From: Actinomortierella ambigua
Taxonomy: Eukaryota; Mortierellomycota; Mortierellomycetes; Mortierellales; Mortierellaceae
Direction of reading: 5' to 3'
Length of the DNA stretch: 40,054 bases
Assembly: GCA_016098155.1 (NCBI GenBank)
Contig: JAAAJB010000291.1
Location: 3,285 to 43,338, forward strand
The notes under the pieces are model-generated. The model ran no database searches, had not been told where the DNA came from, and saw only the letters and a program-made list of their open reading frames with translations. Shown piece after piece: positions 10,800 through 21,768 of this stretch; position 1 is the stretch's first letter, and the number at the start of each line of letters is the position of its first letter. The position numbers were made by a program, and so were the translations under genes.

Positions 10800-13596
10800 C
10801 TAGTCGAGGTTCATGTCGTCACCCGCGGCAGGGGTGGAGGCCTGGACGGACAAGGCAAGGTCACCCTGGGCATCGACATCGACCAGGACGGTCTGGTACT
10901 CGGTCAGCTCGCCCGACAGCAACAGGCGCGAGACCTTGGTGACGATCTGCTTCTCGAGGTAGCGACGCAATGGACGAGCGTTGTACAGCGGGTCCCAGGC
11001 ATCGTTGAGCACCTTTTGCACGGCGCCGTCCGTGATGTGGAGCTTGATGTTCTTGCTATCCAGGCGACGTTCAATCACCTTGAGTTGCGCACGCACAATC
11101 TTGCTTAACTGCTCGCGACCCAAGGGCGAGAACAGGATAATATCGTCCAGACGGTTCAAAAACTCGGGCTTGAAATGGTTCTTGACATCCCGCATCACCA
11201 GTTCGCGTGTCTCCTCGCTGATGCCGCCCGAGCCCTTGGCAGACGCATGCTGCAGGTGCTGGTAGCCAACGTTCGAGGTCAGGATAATGACACAGTTGGA
11301 CATGTCAACGGTGCGGCCCTTCGAGTCGGACAGGCGGCCGTCGTCCAGGATCTGCAGCAAGATATTCAGCACATTGTTGGCCGCCTTCTCAATCTCGTCA
11401 AACAACACGACCGAGTAAGGGCGGCGTCGGACAGCCTCTGTCAACTGGCCTCCTTCATCGTGGCCGACATAGCCCGGAGGGGCACCGATCAGTCGCGCGA
11501 CCGAGTGCGACTCCATGTACTCGGACATGTCGAATCGGATCATCATGTTTTCGTCGTCAAACAACTCGTGCGCCAGCGCCTTAGCGAGCTCCGTCTTGCC
11601 GACACCGGTAGGGCCCAGGAAGAGGAACGAGCCCGTCGGTGCATGCTCCTTCGCCATGCCAGCCCGCGAGCGTAGCACGGCCTCGGCCACGGCCTCGACG
11701 GCATCGTCCTGGCCGACCACACGCTGCCCAAGACGATCACCGAGCTGGAGCAGGCGCTCGACCTGCGACTTGTTGAGGCGTTGGACCGGGATGCCCGTCC
11801 AGCGCGAGACGACCTCAGTGATCTGGTCGGGGCCAACCACGTCTGTGACCAAGGCGCCTTCAATCTTTTGGCCACTGGCAACGGCCACCATCTGCTCGGC
11901 CTCCTGTTTCGCACGCTCGGCCGTCGCGGTCGCAATCTTCTTCTCGAGGTCTGGGATGGCATAGTAGCGGATATCGGCGGCCTTGGCCAGATCATAGTTG
12001 CGTTCGGCCTCCTCGGCTTTGGTCTTGAGGTCCTGCAGCTTTTGGCTCAGATCGCGGACCTCGTTGATTCGGTTCTTATCGAGTTCGTACTTGAGCTTCA
12101 GCGGCTTCAACTCCTCTGAGATCTTGGACATCTCTTCCCGTACCTTGAGCAGCCGCTGCTGCGAGGCCGGGTCCTTTTCCTTCGACAGCGCTGTTGCCTC
12201 AACCTCCAACTGCAGATGTCGACGCTCCAGCTGGTCAATGAGCTCCGGCTGCGAGTCTAGCTGCACACGTGTGTTGGCACAGGCTTCGTCCATCAGATCA
12301 ATGGCCTTGTCGGGCAGGAACCGGCTCGTGATGTAGCGGTGGGCGAGCGTCGCGGCCGTGACGAGGGCGGCATCGGTGACCTTGACACCGTGATGGGTTT
12401 CGTAGCGCTCCTTAAGGCCGCGAAGGATACTGATGGTGTCGGTCAGGGAAGGTTCGCCGACCATGACCTGTTGGAACCGACGCTCAAAGGCCGGATCCTT
12501 CTCGACGTGTTGGCGGTACTCATCCAAGGTGGTGGCGCCAATACAGCGGAGCTCGCCACGGGCCAGCATGGGCTTGAGCAGGTTGGCGGCATCCATGGCG
12601 CCATCAGTCTTGCCGGCGCCGAGCACGAGGTGGATCTCGTCGATGAAGAGGATGATGCCCTGTTCAGACTCCTTAACTTCTTTGAGCACAGCCTTGAGAC
12701 GCTCCTCAAACTCGCCACGGTACTTGGCGCCCGCAATCAGTGCACCCATATCAAGCGAGAACAGCCGGCATTGAAGACTCACGGGAACATCCTTGCGCAC
12801 GATACGCTGGGCCAGGCCTTCGACCACAGCCGTTTTGCCGACACCGGGTTCACTATTTTTTTTTCGTGTCAGAGAGAGAGATTTTTTTTAGGTTAGTTTG
12901 AACTGACATGTCTCTTTTCTCACATTGTTGTATCTTTCGTCAGAGTGATGAGTGATACACATACCCAATCAGCACCGGATTGTTCTTGGTTCTCCGGGAA
13001 AGCACTCGGATGACGCGACGAATCTCATCATCACGGCCAATGACAGGATCGAGCTTGCCTTGTTCGGCCAGGGCCACCATGTCAATGGCATACTTGGAGA
13101 GGGCCTCATAGCCCTCCTCAGCACTCTTGGAGTCGACGCGGCGGTTGCCGCGCGTTTGGTGGATGGCATTCTCAAAGGCGACCTTGGTGATGCCGGCGTC
13201 GGTGAAGACCTTCCAGCAGATAGGATCATCTGTTAGGGCAAGGATGACATGGTCCACCGATATGAACGAGTCCTTTTGTTTCTTTTGGTACTCTTGTGCC
13301 TTGCGCAACAGCTGCAGAGCCTGTGGCGAGAAACCAATGTCCACTGGGGCCGGTGACTGAGTCGGTAGCCGCACCAACAGCTTCTTGAAGTTGCGCTCAA
13401 TTTCCTGGGGTACGCCGCCGGCTTTGTTGATGATTGACTTTAGCAGGCTGGATCCAGGTCCCTCTTGCGACTCGTCCATCATCGCAGACACGATATGGAT
13501 CGGCGAGATTTGCGAGTTGGAAAACTCACTGGCCAGCTCCTGCGCCTGGCCCAATGTCTTTTCCGTCTTTTCTGTGAACTGGAAGCCGCTATTCAT
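10800..13596 (-). CDS. HSP104: Hsp104/ClpB-type AAA+ protein disaggregase
   Basis: Exons 12965-13596 and 10800-12852 encode 894 residues (yeast Hsp104 has 908). It pulls proteins out of aggregates with Hsp70/Hsp40 in the cytosol and nucleus. The Clp N-domain covers about 1-150. NBD1 has Walker A GEPGVGKT (211-218) and Walker B FIDEIH (280-285). The coiled-coil middle domain spans about 410-540. NBD2 has Walker A GPTGVGKT (624-631), the pore-loop motif GYVG, and Walker B VVLFDEIE (692-699). The 112-nt intron (GTATGT...TAG) splits the first Gly codon of Walker A in phase 2. The protein ends GDDMNLD, a short acidic tail. The stress-type middle domain and lack of a targeting peptide argue for the cytosolic form over mitochondrial Hsp78. 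Its 5' region, shared with MIC19, has a likely heat-shock element near 13894. Confidence 0.97.
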
Positions 13597-13637
13597 TGTG
13601 TGTTACGTGAGGGGTGTGTGATATGAAATGGATAGGA

Positions 13638-13641
<4 letters not shown>

Positions 13642-13685
<44 letters not shown>
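13642..13685. repeat. GA dinucleotide microsatellite in HSP104 leader
   Basis: About 22 consecutive GA units, 46 nt upstream of the HSP104 start codon. In the HSP104 transcript direction it reads CT, resembling the pyrimidine-rich tracts common upstream of fungal start sites. Confidence 0.85.
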
Positions 13686-13690
<5 letters not shown>

Positions 13691-13893
13691 GCAGAGGAGA
13701 GAGATAAGCGATTGTGTAGAGTTGTGAGAGAAGAAAAAGTGTCTCGGGACGCGAGATAGGGGTGAATGAAGTGTGGAAGAGAAAGAGAGGAGTGGTGGGA
13801 TTGGTGTGTGTGTGGGAAGAAGCAAAAAAAAAAATGTTCAGTCGCCCTCGCATGGTTTTTATGCCAAACTTCCGGCCAGCCAATAGGGTGCGT

Positions 13894-13905
13894 GGAAGCT
13901 TCGAG
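13894..13905. promoter_or_regulatory. Putative heat-shock element with nearby CCAAT box
   Basis: The sequence GAAGCTTCGAGC contains an inverted GAA-nn-TTC pair followed at the right spacing by an imperfect third unit (GCA for GAA), the Hsf1 site pattern. A CCAAT box lies 9 bases to the left (13880-13884). Location about 300 nt upstream of HSP104, a classical Hsf1 target, supports the call. Confidence 0.45.
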
Positions 13906-14248
13906 CAAGGGCTACAAGGTGCTGGCTTTGCCCACAAGGTGCTTGTCTCAGCAGCGATGGTATTGACATGGTTCCATCGCCCATCGCCAAGTTGCTGTTG
14001 CCTACCCGAGTCGCTCAGCGAGAGTCGACTCTCACTCCCATTCACACCATCTTTCTTTCCCTACAAAGGATGCTTCTTGGTTTTGACAACAGGGAGAGAG
14101 AGTCTTCTTGGGTCTCCTATTCTCTAACCGCTTGGGGCCCAGTTCTAAGCCACCCACTCGGGAATGCAGCCATCAGTGTTCCATTGCATGCACAATGACC
14201 AGAACCAGGAGGAAACACCCCGTGTACTAAACCTAGATCAATTTCATC

Positions 14249-15375
14249 ATGGGAGCTTCTCAATCACGTCAAGAGCCAATGGTCTTCATGAACGAGGACG
14301 ATCCTGTCCAAGTCCGGGTACGCCTTGATGCCCATTCGCTGCTTCCCCGATCTCTCATTCGACCAAGCCTGATCAGATGTGCCTCTCGGAAAGCCCGGGT
14401 TGCTGCACGTTTGCAGTTGCTCATATGCTATGTCGGCGATGATGGCAGTAACTCATCAGTCCAATTTGTTCAATTCTGGCCTTTGGCATATCTTGACACG
14501 CTTCATTGGAGCATTTGTAGATTTCATCCAACTTTGTCAACCAGTTGGCCCAGGCTCAGGTACATGCCCATTCTGCGCGGCCCGAAGGACGTGCCTTCCC
14601 TCGGACCGAGTTCACTAGCAATCAGGGTGGAAGAGAAGGAAAAGAAGCAGTGATGGGGAGGTGTGTGTGTGTGGGGGGGGGTGTTGATGGTTCTTTTCAT
14701 TATTCAACACTGTCATCCAAGTTAAGATAGAAAAAAAAGAGAAACATGCCAAGTTTACTCACCCAATGTGTGATGTTCGTTCAACCTGCCATGTAGCCAA
14801 GCGCTGGATCGCCCCAGGACGTTGAGAATCAGGTTCGCCAGAGGGTACAGGCAGAGCTGGAGCGTATCAAACTGCAGGAAAACGAGTTTGCCAACTACAA
14901 GAGCACCACCAATGCCAATGCCAATGTCACAGCACAGGATATTGAGCATCTTTCCAAGCAGCAGCCACAGTAAGTCGGGCGCCCCATACCAATATCCAGG
15001 CTAGCTGAATCCAGCGCAGTACATCAGTGGCGACTCAATGGACTATCGTCGGCACTTTGATCTAGACCAGTTTACTCAGGCATCCCTCCTACTATTCTGT
15101 TCTGACAATAGGAAGCATATCAAGGCACTGCCGGAGGAAATTGTCAAGGCTCAGGATGCACTGGTTGCTTGCTACAAGAAGAACTCTCAGCGCTCGTTGG
15201 ACTGCTGGGCTGAGGTTGAGGAGTTCAAGACGGTTGTCCAGAAGGCACAGAACGTAAGTCGGAGCGACACGTGATCTATGAGTGAAATATCGGTCATTTG
15301 AGAAAGCAGAATCGAGTGATCTTACAGTTTGTTTTCTCTTTGGTTGACAACTAGGCCTTTATTGCAACTGCTTAA
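14249..15375 (+). CDS. MIC19: MICOS complex subunit Mic19 (CHCH domain)
   Basis: Five exons, 14249-14317, 14521-14559, 14797-14969, 15112-15253 and 15355-15375, encode 147 residues, close to yeast Mic19. The protein sits on the intermembrane-space side of the inner membrane and links Mic60 to the crista-junction complex. Features in order: MGASQS start with Gly2 suited to N-myristoylation; the short conserved motif FVNQLA (28-33) encoded by the tiny 39-nt exon 2; a charged coiled coil (about 40-90); and a C-terminal helical hairpin with a CX10C pair at C114 and C125 followed by WAEVEEFK, matching the yeast CX10C-YEEMEEFK arrangement. The last exon has only seven codons. Introns are 203, 237, 142 and 101 nt. 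It shares its 5' region with HSP104. Confidence 0.9.
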
Positions 15376-16594
15376 AGAGCAGAGACTACTATTTGAGCTT
15401 GCTCCCACGATATCCATGCAATTTTTTTTGTCGACAAATACAGCACACCCCATTCCATCTGATCACTGCGCACTTTTGTGTTTTGTACAGTTCTGATGCC
15501 GCACTCAAGATATGATGGTCATATGGATCAGCACAAACGAAAACTCGGACGCGAGTACGAAAAGAAAGAATTACGCGAAGCATCTTTTTTTCGGTATGAT
15601 GTAGTCTCCGTCGAGGCACATCGCCCTTTCGTTTATCCCCAATCTCTTCTCTCTCTCCTACTTTTTCTCCTACTTTCCCATTGCCCCTTTACCCTCCGAT
15701 CGACAAATCCACACGCTCAAAAAAAACAAACAAAACCATGGCCACAAAGACAAACAAAAAGACTGCACGGGCACCATTGTTCGTGTTGGTCCTTGAGAGG
15801 CGGCGGTACAGCAGGTCGAAACCAAAAAAAAAGAAAAGTAGATCCAAGCGCTCTCCCAGATTCAGCGCTAGCTCGCCTCACCATCACTCCCTCCTTTGGC
15901 TCAAATAGGGGCCCCTTCAAGGAGTGCCACTGGCGAGGTGAGGCGGGGGTTGATCTTGAGATGGGATGGTCAAAATTTCAGGATGTCGGGGGATCCAGAT
16001 GGGGTAGGATAGACACCAATGTTCCTCTTTACTGGCACCCTTTTTTGTCTCGGATCCTGTCGAGTGGGGCCATGTACGATCTCTCATGGCCATCGTGCAT
16101 TGGATGCAGTAAGGAGGGAGGGAGTAGAGGGGGGTGAAGGAGAAAGAGGATGGAAGGCTGAAGCAGAGATATACACAGGTGACACATGCAGCCACTGATA
16201 GAGAGGTCGTTGAAGCTGAAGGACCTGATGCCTGAGGTGCCATGCGTCGGATGTTTACGACTGTCCACTCTTTACCTCTCTTCTGTCTCGACTCACCCTA
16301 CCCATCCCCTTCTATCCTTTGCCTCTCCTTCCCCCCTCCCTCCCTTCCTCCTTCCCTCCCTCCCTCTTTCCTTCCTTCCCTTCTTTCTTCCACCTTGTTT
16401 TGCCCCTGCATAGGCACTTGAGTGGCAAAAAAAAAAAAAAAAAAAATGGGATGTACAATCTGTTGCCCAATGCTCAGCCAATCTGGCCGCGGGATGAGGT
16501 AGGGAAGGGGGGGGGGAGAGGGCAAAGTTGTGGCCATGGCTATGTACTGAACGTACTGTGCCTCCATGATCAATAAAAGTCTGATACCTGTCCC

Positions 16595-16596
<2 letters not shown>

Positions 16597-16627
<31 letters not shown>

Positions 16628-16645
16628 GAGAGAGAGAGAGAGAGG
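16597..16645. repeat. Compound GACA/GA microsatellite
   Basis: About seven GACA tetramers run into an alternating GA tract. Intergenic. Confidence 0.8.
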
Positions 16646-17286
16646 AGAGAGAGGGGTTGTGGTTGATACACTATTTTGTGTACGAGAAAGCTCCGAAGGC
16701 TCGGTAGCATTCCTGTTCATATCATGCTGCTCTGAGATAGGGGTGAAGCGGTTTCTGACCCCATCCAGGGCTGCATATACGTACGCAAGAAGGTAAGAGG
16801 ACAGCAAGTGGAGAGAGGAGAAGGGAGGAGGAGGCAGGTGCTCAGTGGTATCACGACCGGGAATGTTGTGTGTGTGCACAAGCCCTGCGAGGGTGAAAGA
16901 AAAGGAATGGATGGGAAGGGCGAAGGGGATGGGCATACTTCCTGCACAAGATTGACGTGGTAACCTACATTAGCGTTGTTGGTCCAGCTTACCACGACAC
17001 AGATACGATCGATAGAATAGGGTATTGTCAAGGGGGTAGGATGAGAAGGATGCGTGCAGCTTGTGACGCCCCACGTCTGAGGTTCTTTGAAGTCCGAGTC
17101 TGATCTTGTAGCCGGTTTGCAGCTGTCAACGTGAACACTATGTCCATTTGGGCCGACAACCGATAATCCTGCTGGAGTGGCGAGAGACGATCGATGATGT
17201 ATCTTGTTGCTGTTGTAGCTATGAGTGAGCTGGGTGAGGCCGTTTCTTTCTTCTTTTTGTTGTTGTTGTTGTTGCCACGGCGACCG

Positions 17287-17340
17287 TCCAGATCCCAAGT
17301 CCAGATCCAGGTCCAGGTCCAAGTCCAGATCCAGGTCCAA
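17287..17340. repeat. Hexamer minisatellite (CCAGAT/CCAGGT/CCAAGT units)
   Basis: About nine imperfect 6-base units with period exactly 6. On the minus strand, in the frame of a 241-codon open frame, they encode alternating Leu-Asp. Adjacent on the minus strand is a run of six Gln codons. Confidence 0.75.
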
Positions 17341-20300
17341 ATTCTTCGATGCTTTCATGGTTGGTGTGGAGCCTTGTGTTTTCGACTTGCTTGTGTTGAT
17401 TGAAATGCTGGCGACCAGTGTGTGTACAGCAGGCAGCAGCATGGTGCAGTACTGTACTCACTGTACTCGGGCCGAGTCCTCAGACTAAGACTTCCTGACT
17501 GTCAGTCCATTCCATGAAAATGGCTCGGGTCAAAGGCGAAGCGTTGCTTCACTTCTGTCTCTCTCTCCCCCCCTACCCCTTTTTTTGTTGGTCCACCCAC
17601 CCACCCACTCACCCACTCAATCACTCACTGACTCTCTCTTGTCTGTATGTCTTTGTGGATGACCATGTCCGTTGTCTGTCTGTTCCTACACAACACACAT
17701 CCTCTGTCGTCTCTGTCTCTCTGTTCTATTCTATTCTGACCCTCACCTATCCAAATTGGATGGGTGTATTTCGACGAAACAGAGAGACTTGGACGTGCGT
17801 GCCTGCGTTCACACTCATTCCCTCATACATACTCTCTCTCTCTTCCTCGCTCACACACACAAACATCTCATGTCAACAGTGCCAGAGATTTTTTTTTGTG
17901 CCAACACCCAAAATGCTCCCGTCCATCCTCGACCCCTCCCTTCCCTCCGCCCCTCCCTTCTTCCTCCTCGTCCCCTCCCCCCCAATTCTATCTATCGACT
18001 CAATGAAATGACACCCTCCTCCATTCCCTTCGCCTTCTTCAACCTCGTCCGCGTCTCCCTTCTTTTCCACTATTCTCATTCATTGCCTTTGTCGCCCTTT
18101 TTTTTTTCTTCTTCTTCTCCTTCCTTTCAGACGGGGTGTCAATGTCTGTATTCCTTGTGCCTTTTTTGTCCGAGGCAAGTTACATACTCCCTTCTCTCCC
18201 ACACACATATACACACATACCCTTTCCACCCCTGCTCCCCTCTCCATTATTCTTCACACTGCCATCAAAGTCGAGGCGAGATATTGACCCTGCTAACGGT
18301 TCTTGTCGTTTTATCTCCTGAACTACTTCATCATTTTTTTTTCACACCTCTTCCTTCCTTTTTTTTTTTAATTCGATTCTCTTTTACACCCCCTCTCCTT
18401 GCACTCACACCCCACCTTCGCGCGTTTTTCGTACCCATCTCACGCGTCACTCCTCTAACTCTCACACCTTCACACACTTGCTACCCTCTTCAATTGTTCA
18501 ACGACTTTCTTCTCCCTCATAATCTATCCACACACTCTGTGTAGCTTGCCTGTGTAAGTCGAGCCAAAAAAAAATGCTGAGCAACCACCTCGCTTGGCGA
18601 TTTTGCAACACCACAAACATACAACCACATTCTGCCTGAGATAGGAACGACAGTACTCTTCCTTTCTGGTCGGCAGTAGGTCTCCAACCTCTTTCATTCT
18701 ACCATGTAACATGGAGGAATGGATGGCGGCCTGGAGGTTAATGTCATCTAAACTGCACGCCGTCTTGGTGCCATTCTGCTACCTCGTTTCCCCACTGCAC
18801 GAATCCTCTACCTGTACATACACGCCCTCTGTTTCAACGCCCTCTCCTCTCCTTGTCTTGTTCTCCGTCCAGCAGCCCTGGTAGGCTCGACGGGGGGGGG
18901 GGTGCTTGTGCTCTCAGCAACCCTAATCCCCGTCGTGTCGGTCATTCATGAACCTAGTTCGCATTTGCACCTGAGCTCGGGTGCTCTCTGTGCTCTTGTC
19001 TCGGTGGCCCCTGTGCCCCCTGCTCTTGCTCACTCACTCGCCACCTTTGTTCCTCCCTGGATCCTCCTCTTATTTGTTTGCACCACTATTGCCCTTCTCC
19101 CCCTTCTTCTTCCTCTTCTCCTCACAGTCCGCCCATTTATAGGCGCATCAAACAGATACTTGTGATCAGGCTGTATGTGGTCAACACCAAGAGATATCCT
19201 TTTCGTTCGTCCTCGACGGATTGGCGAGAGAGTTAAGAGGTGGGAGGGGAGGATTTGGCTGAATCTGCAACAAAGGGTTCGTGTGCTGTCTCATCTTATA
19301 TTGCTGTGCCAGAGTGGCCTTCAGTTGTCGCTCTGTGTTGGTGGGTGTGTCGAGAGGGGTGGCAGCGACCCACCTTCTCTTTAGTTGGTTACGGTGTCGA
19401 GAAATGATGGACAGTCGGGCACATCGCGTTCTATCTCTTGCCTAGCAACACTACGCTACAACTCATTGCTGTCAACACTGCCCTTCTCCTTCTCCTTCTC
19501 CTTCTCCTTCCCTTCCCCCTTCGTCCCTTGCCTTCTTTCCCTTCCCCCCTTAACTTCACGCCTCTCTGCCCCCCTCCGCAGACTGCCCCCACTCCCTTTT
19601 TTTTTGGCGCAATTGTATAATTCCGCCATTCAATGGACAGCCCTGCCAGCATTCGGCTCGAAACTCTCATTCGTTCATTTCAATTGTTCTTGAGTGCGTT
19701 GCAGAATTCGTTTATCCTTCTGCCTGCTTGGTACTCCCATTCTTCTTCCTCGTCCTTCAACTGCCCAGTGCTTTATGTGTAACAAAAATTTTTTTTCTCT
19801 TCCCTCACCACATACGTTTTGGTTCTTTTTCAGTAGCCAGTGGACCACCACCGATTTTAGTCTTCGTTTCACCTATTTCTCGCCATTGTTTCCCTTGTTC
19901 ATCTAAACCTCTGTTGGCCCGAGCACCCTTTAGCAGAACCATCACCATCATCATCATCAGCAGCAGCATCGGCTAATCACCCCCTCGAGTCGCAGCAGGA
20001 TCAGCAAAAGACGGAGTTGCACTATTGCAGGTCGCTTTCATCGATTATCTGTACGTTCATGGTGCTGTAGAAACAGGCTCATCCGTCACTGCGTCTCCTC
20101 CTTCCCCTCCTCTTTCCCCTTCTCTCCTACTCTTTCCTCTCCTCTTCTCTCCTCTTCGTGCACAAGATCCCAGAAAGTCGTTTCTCTTGCAGAAGGTAAC
20201 TTTTTTTGAGTTTACGAGTTATAGGATCCCCCCCCACCACCGTGCTTTCCCAGGGTGGCCGGTGCTCAGGTCGATTCTCTCCGATCGGGGGGTTGACTTG

Positions 20301-21156
20301 ACACTACCACGTCTAAATATTGTCCTCCCGCTGACAATCCCACCATTCCCCTTGTGTTCCCGTGCCGAAAGGCTGGCTGGATTGAGGGGGAAAATGGATT
20401 AAGGAAATAGGAGAGAGTAGTGAACCTATCGGACCACTTCCCCCACTGTGTCGCCTCTGCCTCCTCGAGAATAGAAAGGCCTGATTGGGTGGTTGCAATG
20501 GTAGAAGGAAGAAATGGTCGGAGGAGGGAGAGGTGATAGGGCACCGGCGGTGTGTCGATCCAGCCAAGAGTACCTTCCTCTCTTTTTTCTTTTTTCATTT
20601 ATTTTCAGCAGGTCAATTTTGGGCTGGTGCACGCACAGATGCCCTGAGCGAGCCCGTCCGGAAAATAACTCTTTGTACTATTGGGTGCTAGCTGGGTTAC
20701 GAAAGCAAAGAAAAAAAAAACTCCTACTCGCTGGACCACCCTTTGCCTTCGCTCATTGTTTGCCTGCAACCCTAACCATGGCTCGCGAAATCCTGCCAGT
20801 GTCCTCCCCCTCCCTCACGTTGTCCCTTTCACATCACTCTCTTGCGACCGACGCCAGAGTTGGTTAGGTCTGCAGCAGCAGCTGCTATTCTGACCTTGTG
20901 AGAATGAAGGAGCCCTTTAATGGCATGTATAGCCTTTTCCTTCCTTCCTTCTTTCATTCATTCAATCATTCTTTCTTTCCCGACCGTGTCCTATTTTTTC
21001 CACGACAACTCACAAGGCACGTTCTAGTTACTAGCATTGACAGCAGATCGTGCCTTTCCTCCTTCCTTTCTTCAGTCCCTTTCTCCTTCTATCTCAAGGA
21101 ATTGTTTATCATTGGTCATCTGGTGCAATAGGGGTGGATAGAAATGGGGCAAAGGG

Positions 21157-21221
21157 ACACACAACACGCACACAACACACACGCACACACATACGCACAC
21201 ACACACGCACACACACACACC
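21157..21221. repeat. CA-rich microsatellite
   Basis: Interrupted alternating CA tract with CG and TA variants, intergenic. Confidence 0.75.
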
Positions 21222-21742
21222 CATCCACTCACCTACCCAACACAAGACAAGCTTTAGCGCACACAACAACAACACCAGACAGACAGAGAACACCGATGCC
21301 TTCTCCTTCCGTCATATCACTATGCCATCCCTGCCCCTCCTCATCTTCAGTTCTCAAGCTTTAGTTGGAAATCCACTTTTTGCCTGCCCTGCAGGCGAGT
21401 AACACAACAGGGGATAAAAGAAGAAAAGGAGTCTCTTTCCTCGGAGGCGCTCTTTGGCCTTCGAGGACTTTTTGGCCTTTCTAGGGCTTTTGGCCAAGAA
21501 GAAGAGGACGTTCGCAAACAGGATTGGCTGGACCCAAAGAACGGACGCTTACTCAATGCATCGTTGTGGCGCGCGCGGAGGGTCATTTTTTGTATTTCTT
21601 GTTCATATATCTTTTCCTCATTCTTCGAGTGGTGGTGGGTGGAGCAGGCAGCCCCTCTATCTAGCCAGTGAGTGGTGGTGTCTCAGATCGGGGGCCTTAT
21701 GGCCACCAAGAGTGGTTTTTTTTCTTCCCCAATCGACCACTC

Positions 21743-21768
21743 TCAGTCAGTCAGTCAGTCAGTCAGTC
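21743..21768. repeat. CAGT tetranucleotide repeat
   Basis: About six tandem CAGT units followed by a separated further copy. Perfect short tandem repeat without spacers, so not a CRISPR array. Confidence 0.75.

Larger units (their letters stand above)
13597..14248. other. Divergent promoter region, HSP104 / MIC19
   Basis: A 652-base interval between two genes reading apart. On the HSP104 side it has a long GA microsatellite (13642-13685) that would be a CT-rich leader in the HSP104 transcript. A CCAAT box (13880-13884) and a heat-shock-element-like palindrome (13894-13905) lie near the middle, about 300 nt from either start codon. No additional gene is seen. Confidence 0.6.

Noticed and set aside
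12339..12896. 185-codon plus-strand open frame opposite HSP104
   Set aside because: Antisense to a conserved AAA+ coding exon, with no motif of its own.
17514..18544. Long plus-strand open frames of 165 and 290 codons
   Set aside because: Composition is Ser/Pro/Leu/Phe/His from C/T-rich DNA, two overlapping frames are open at once, and no domain or codon pattern typical of this genome is visible.
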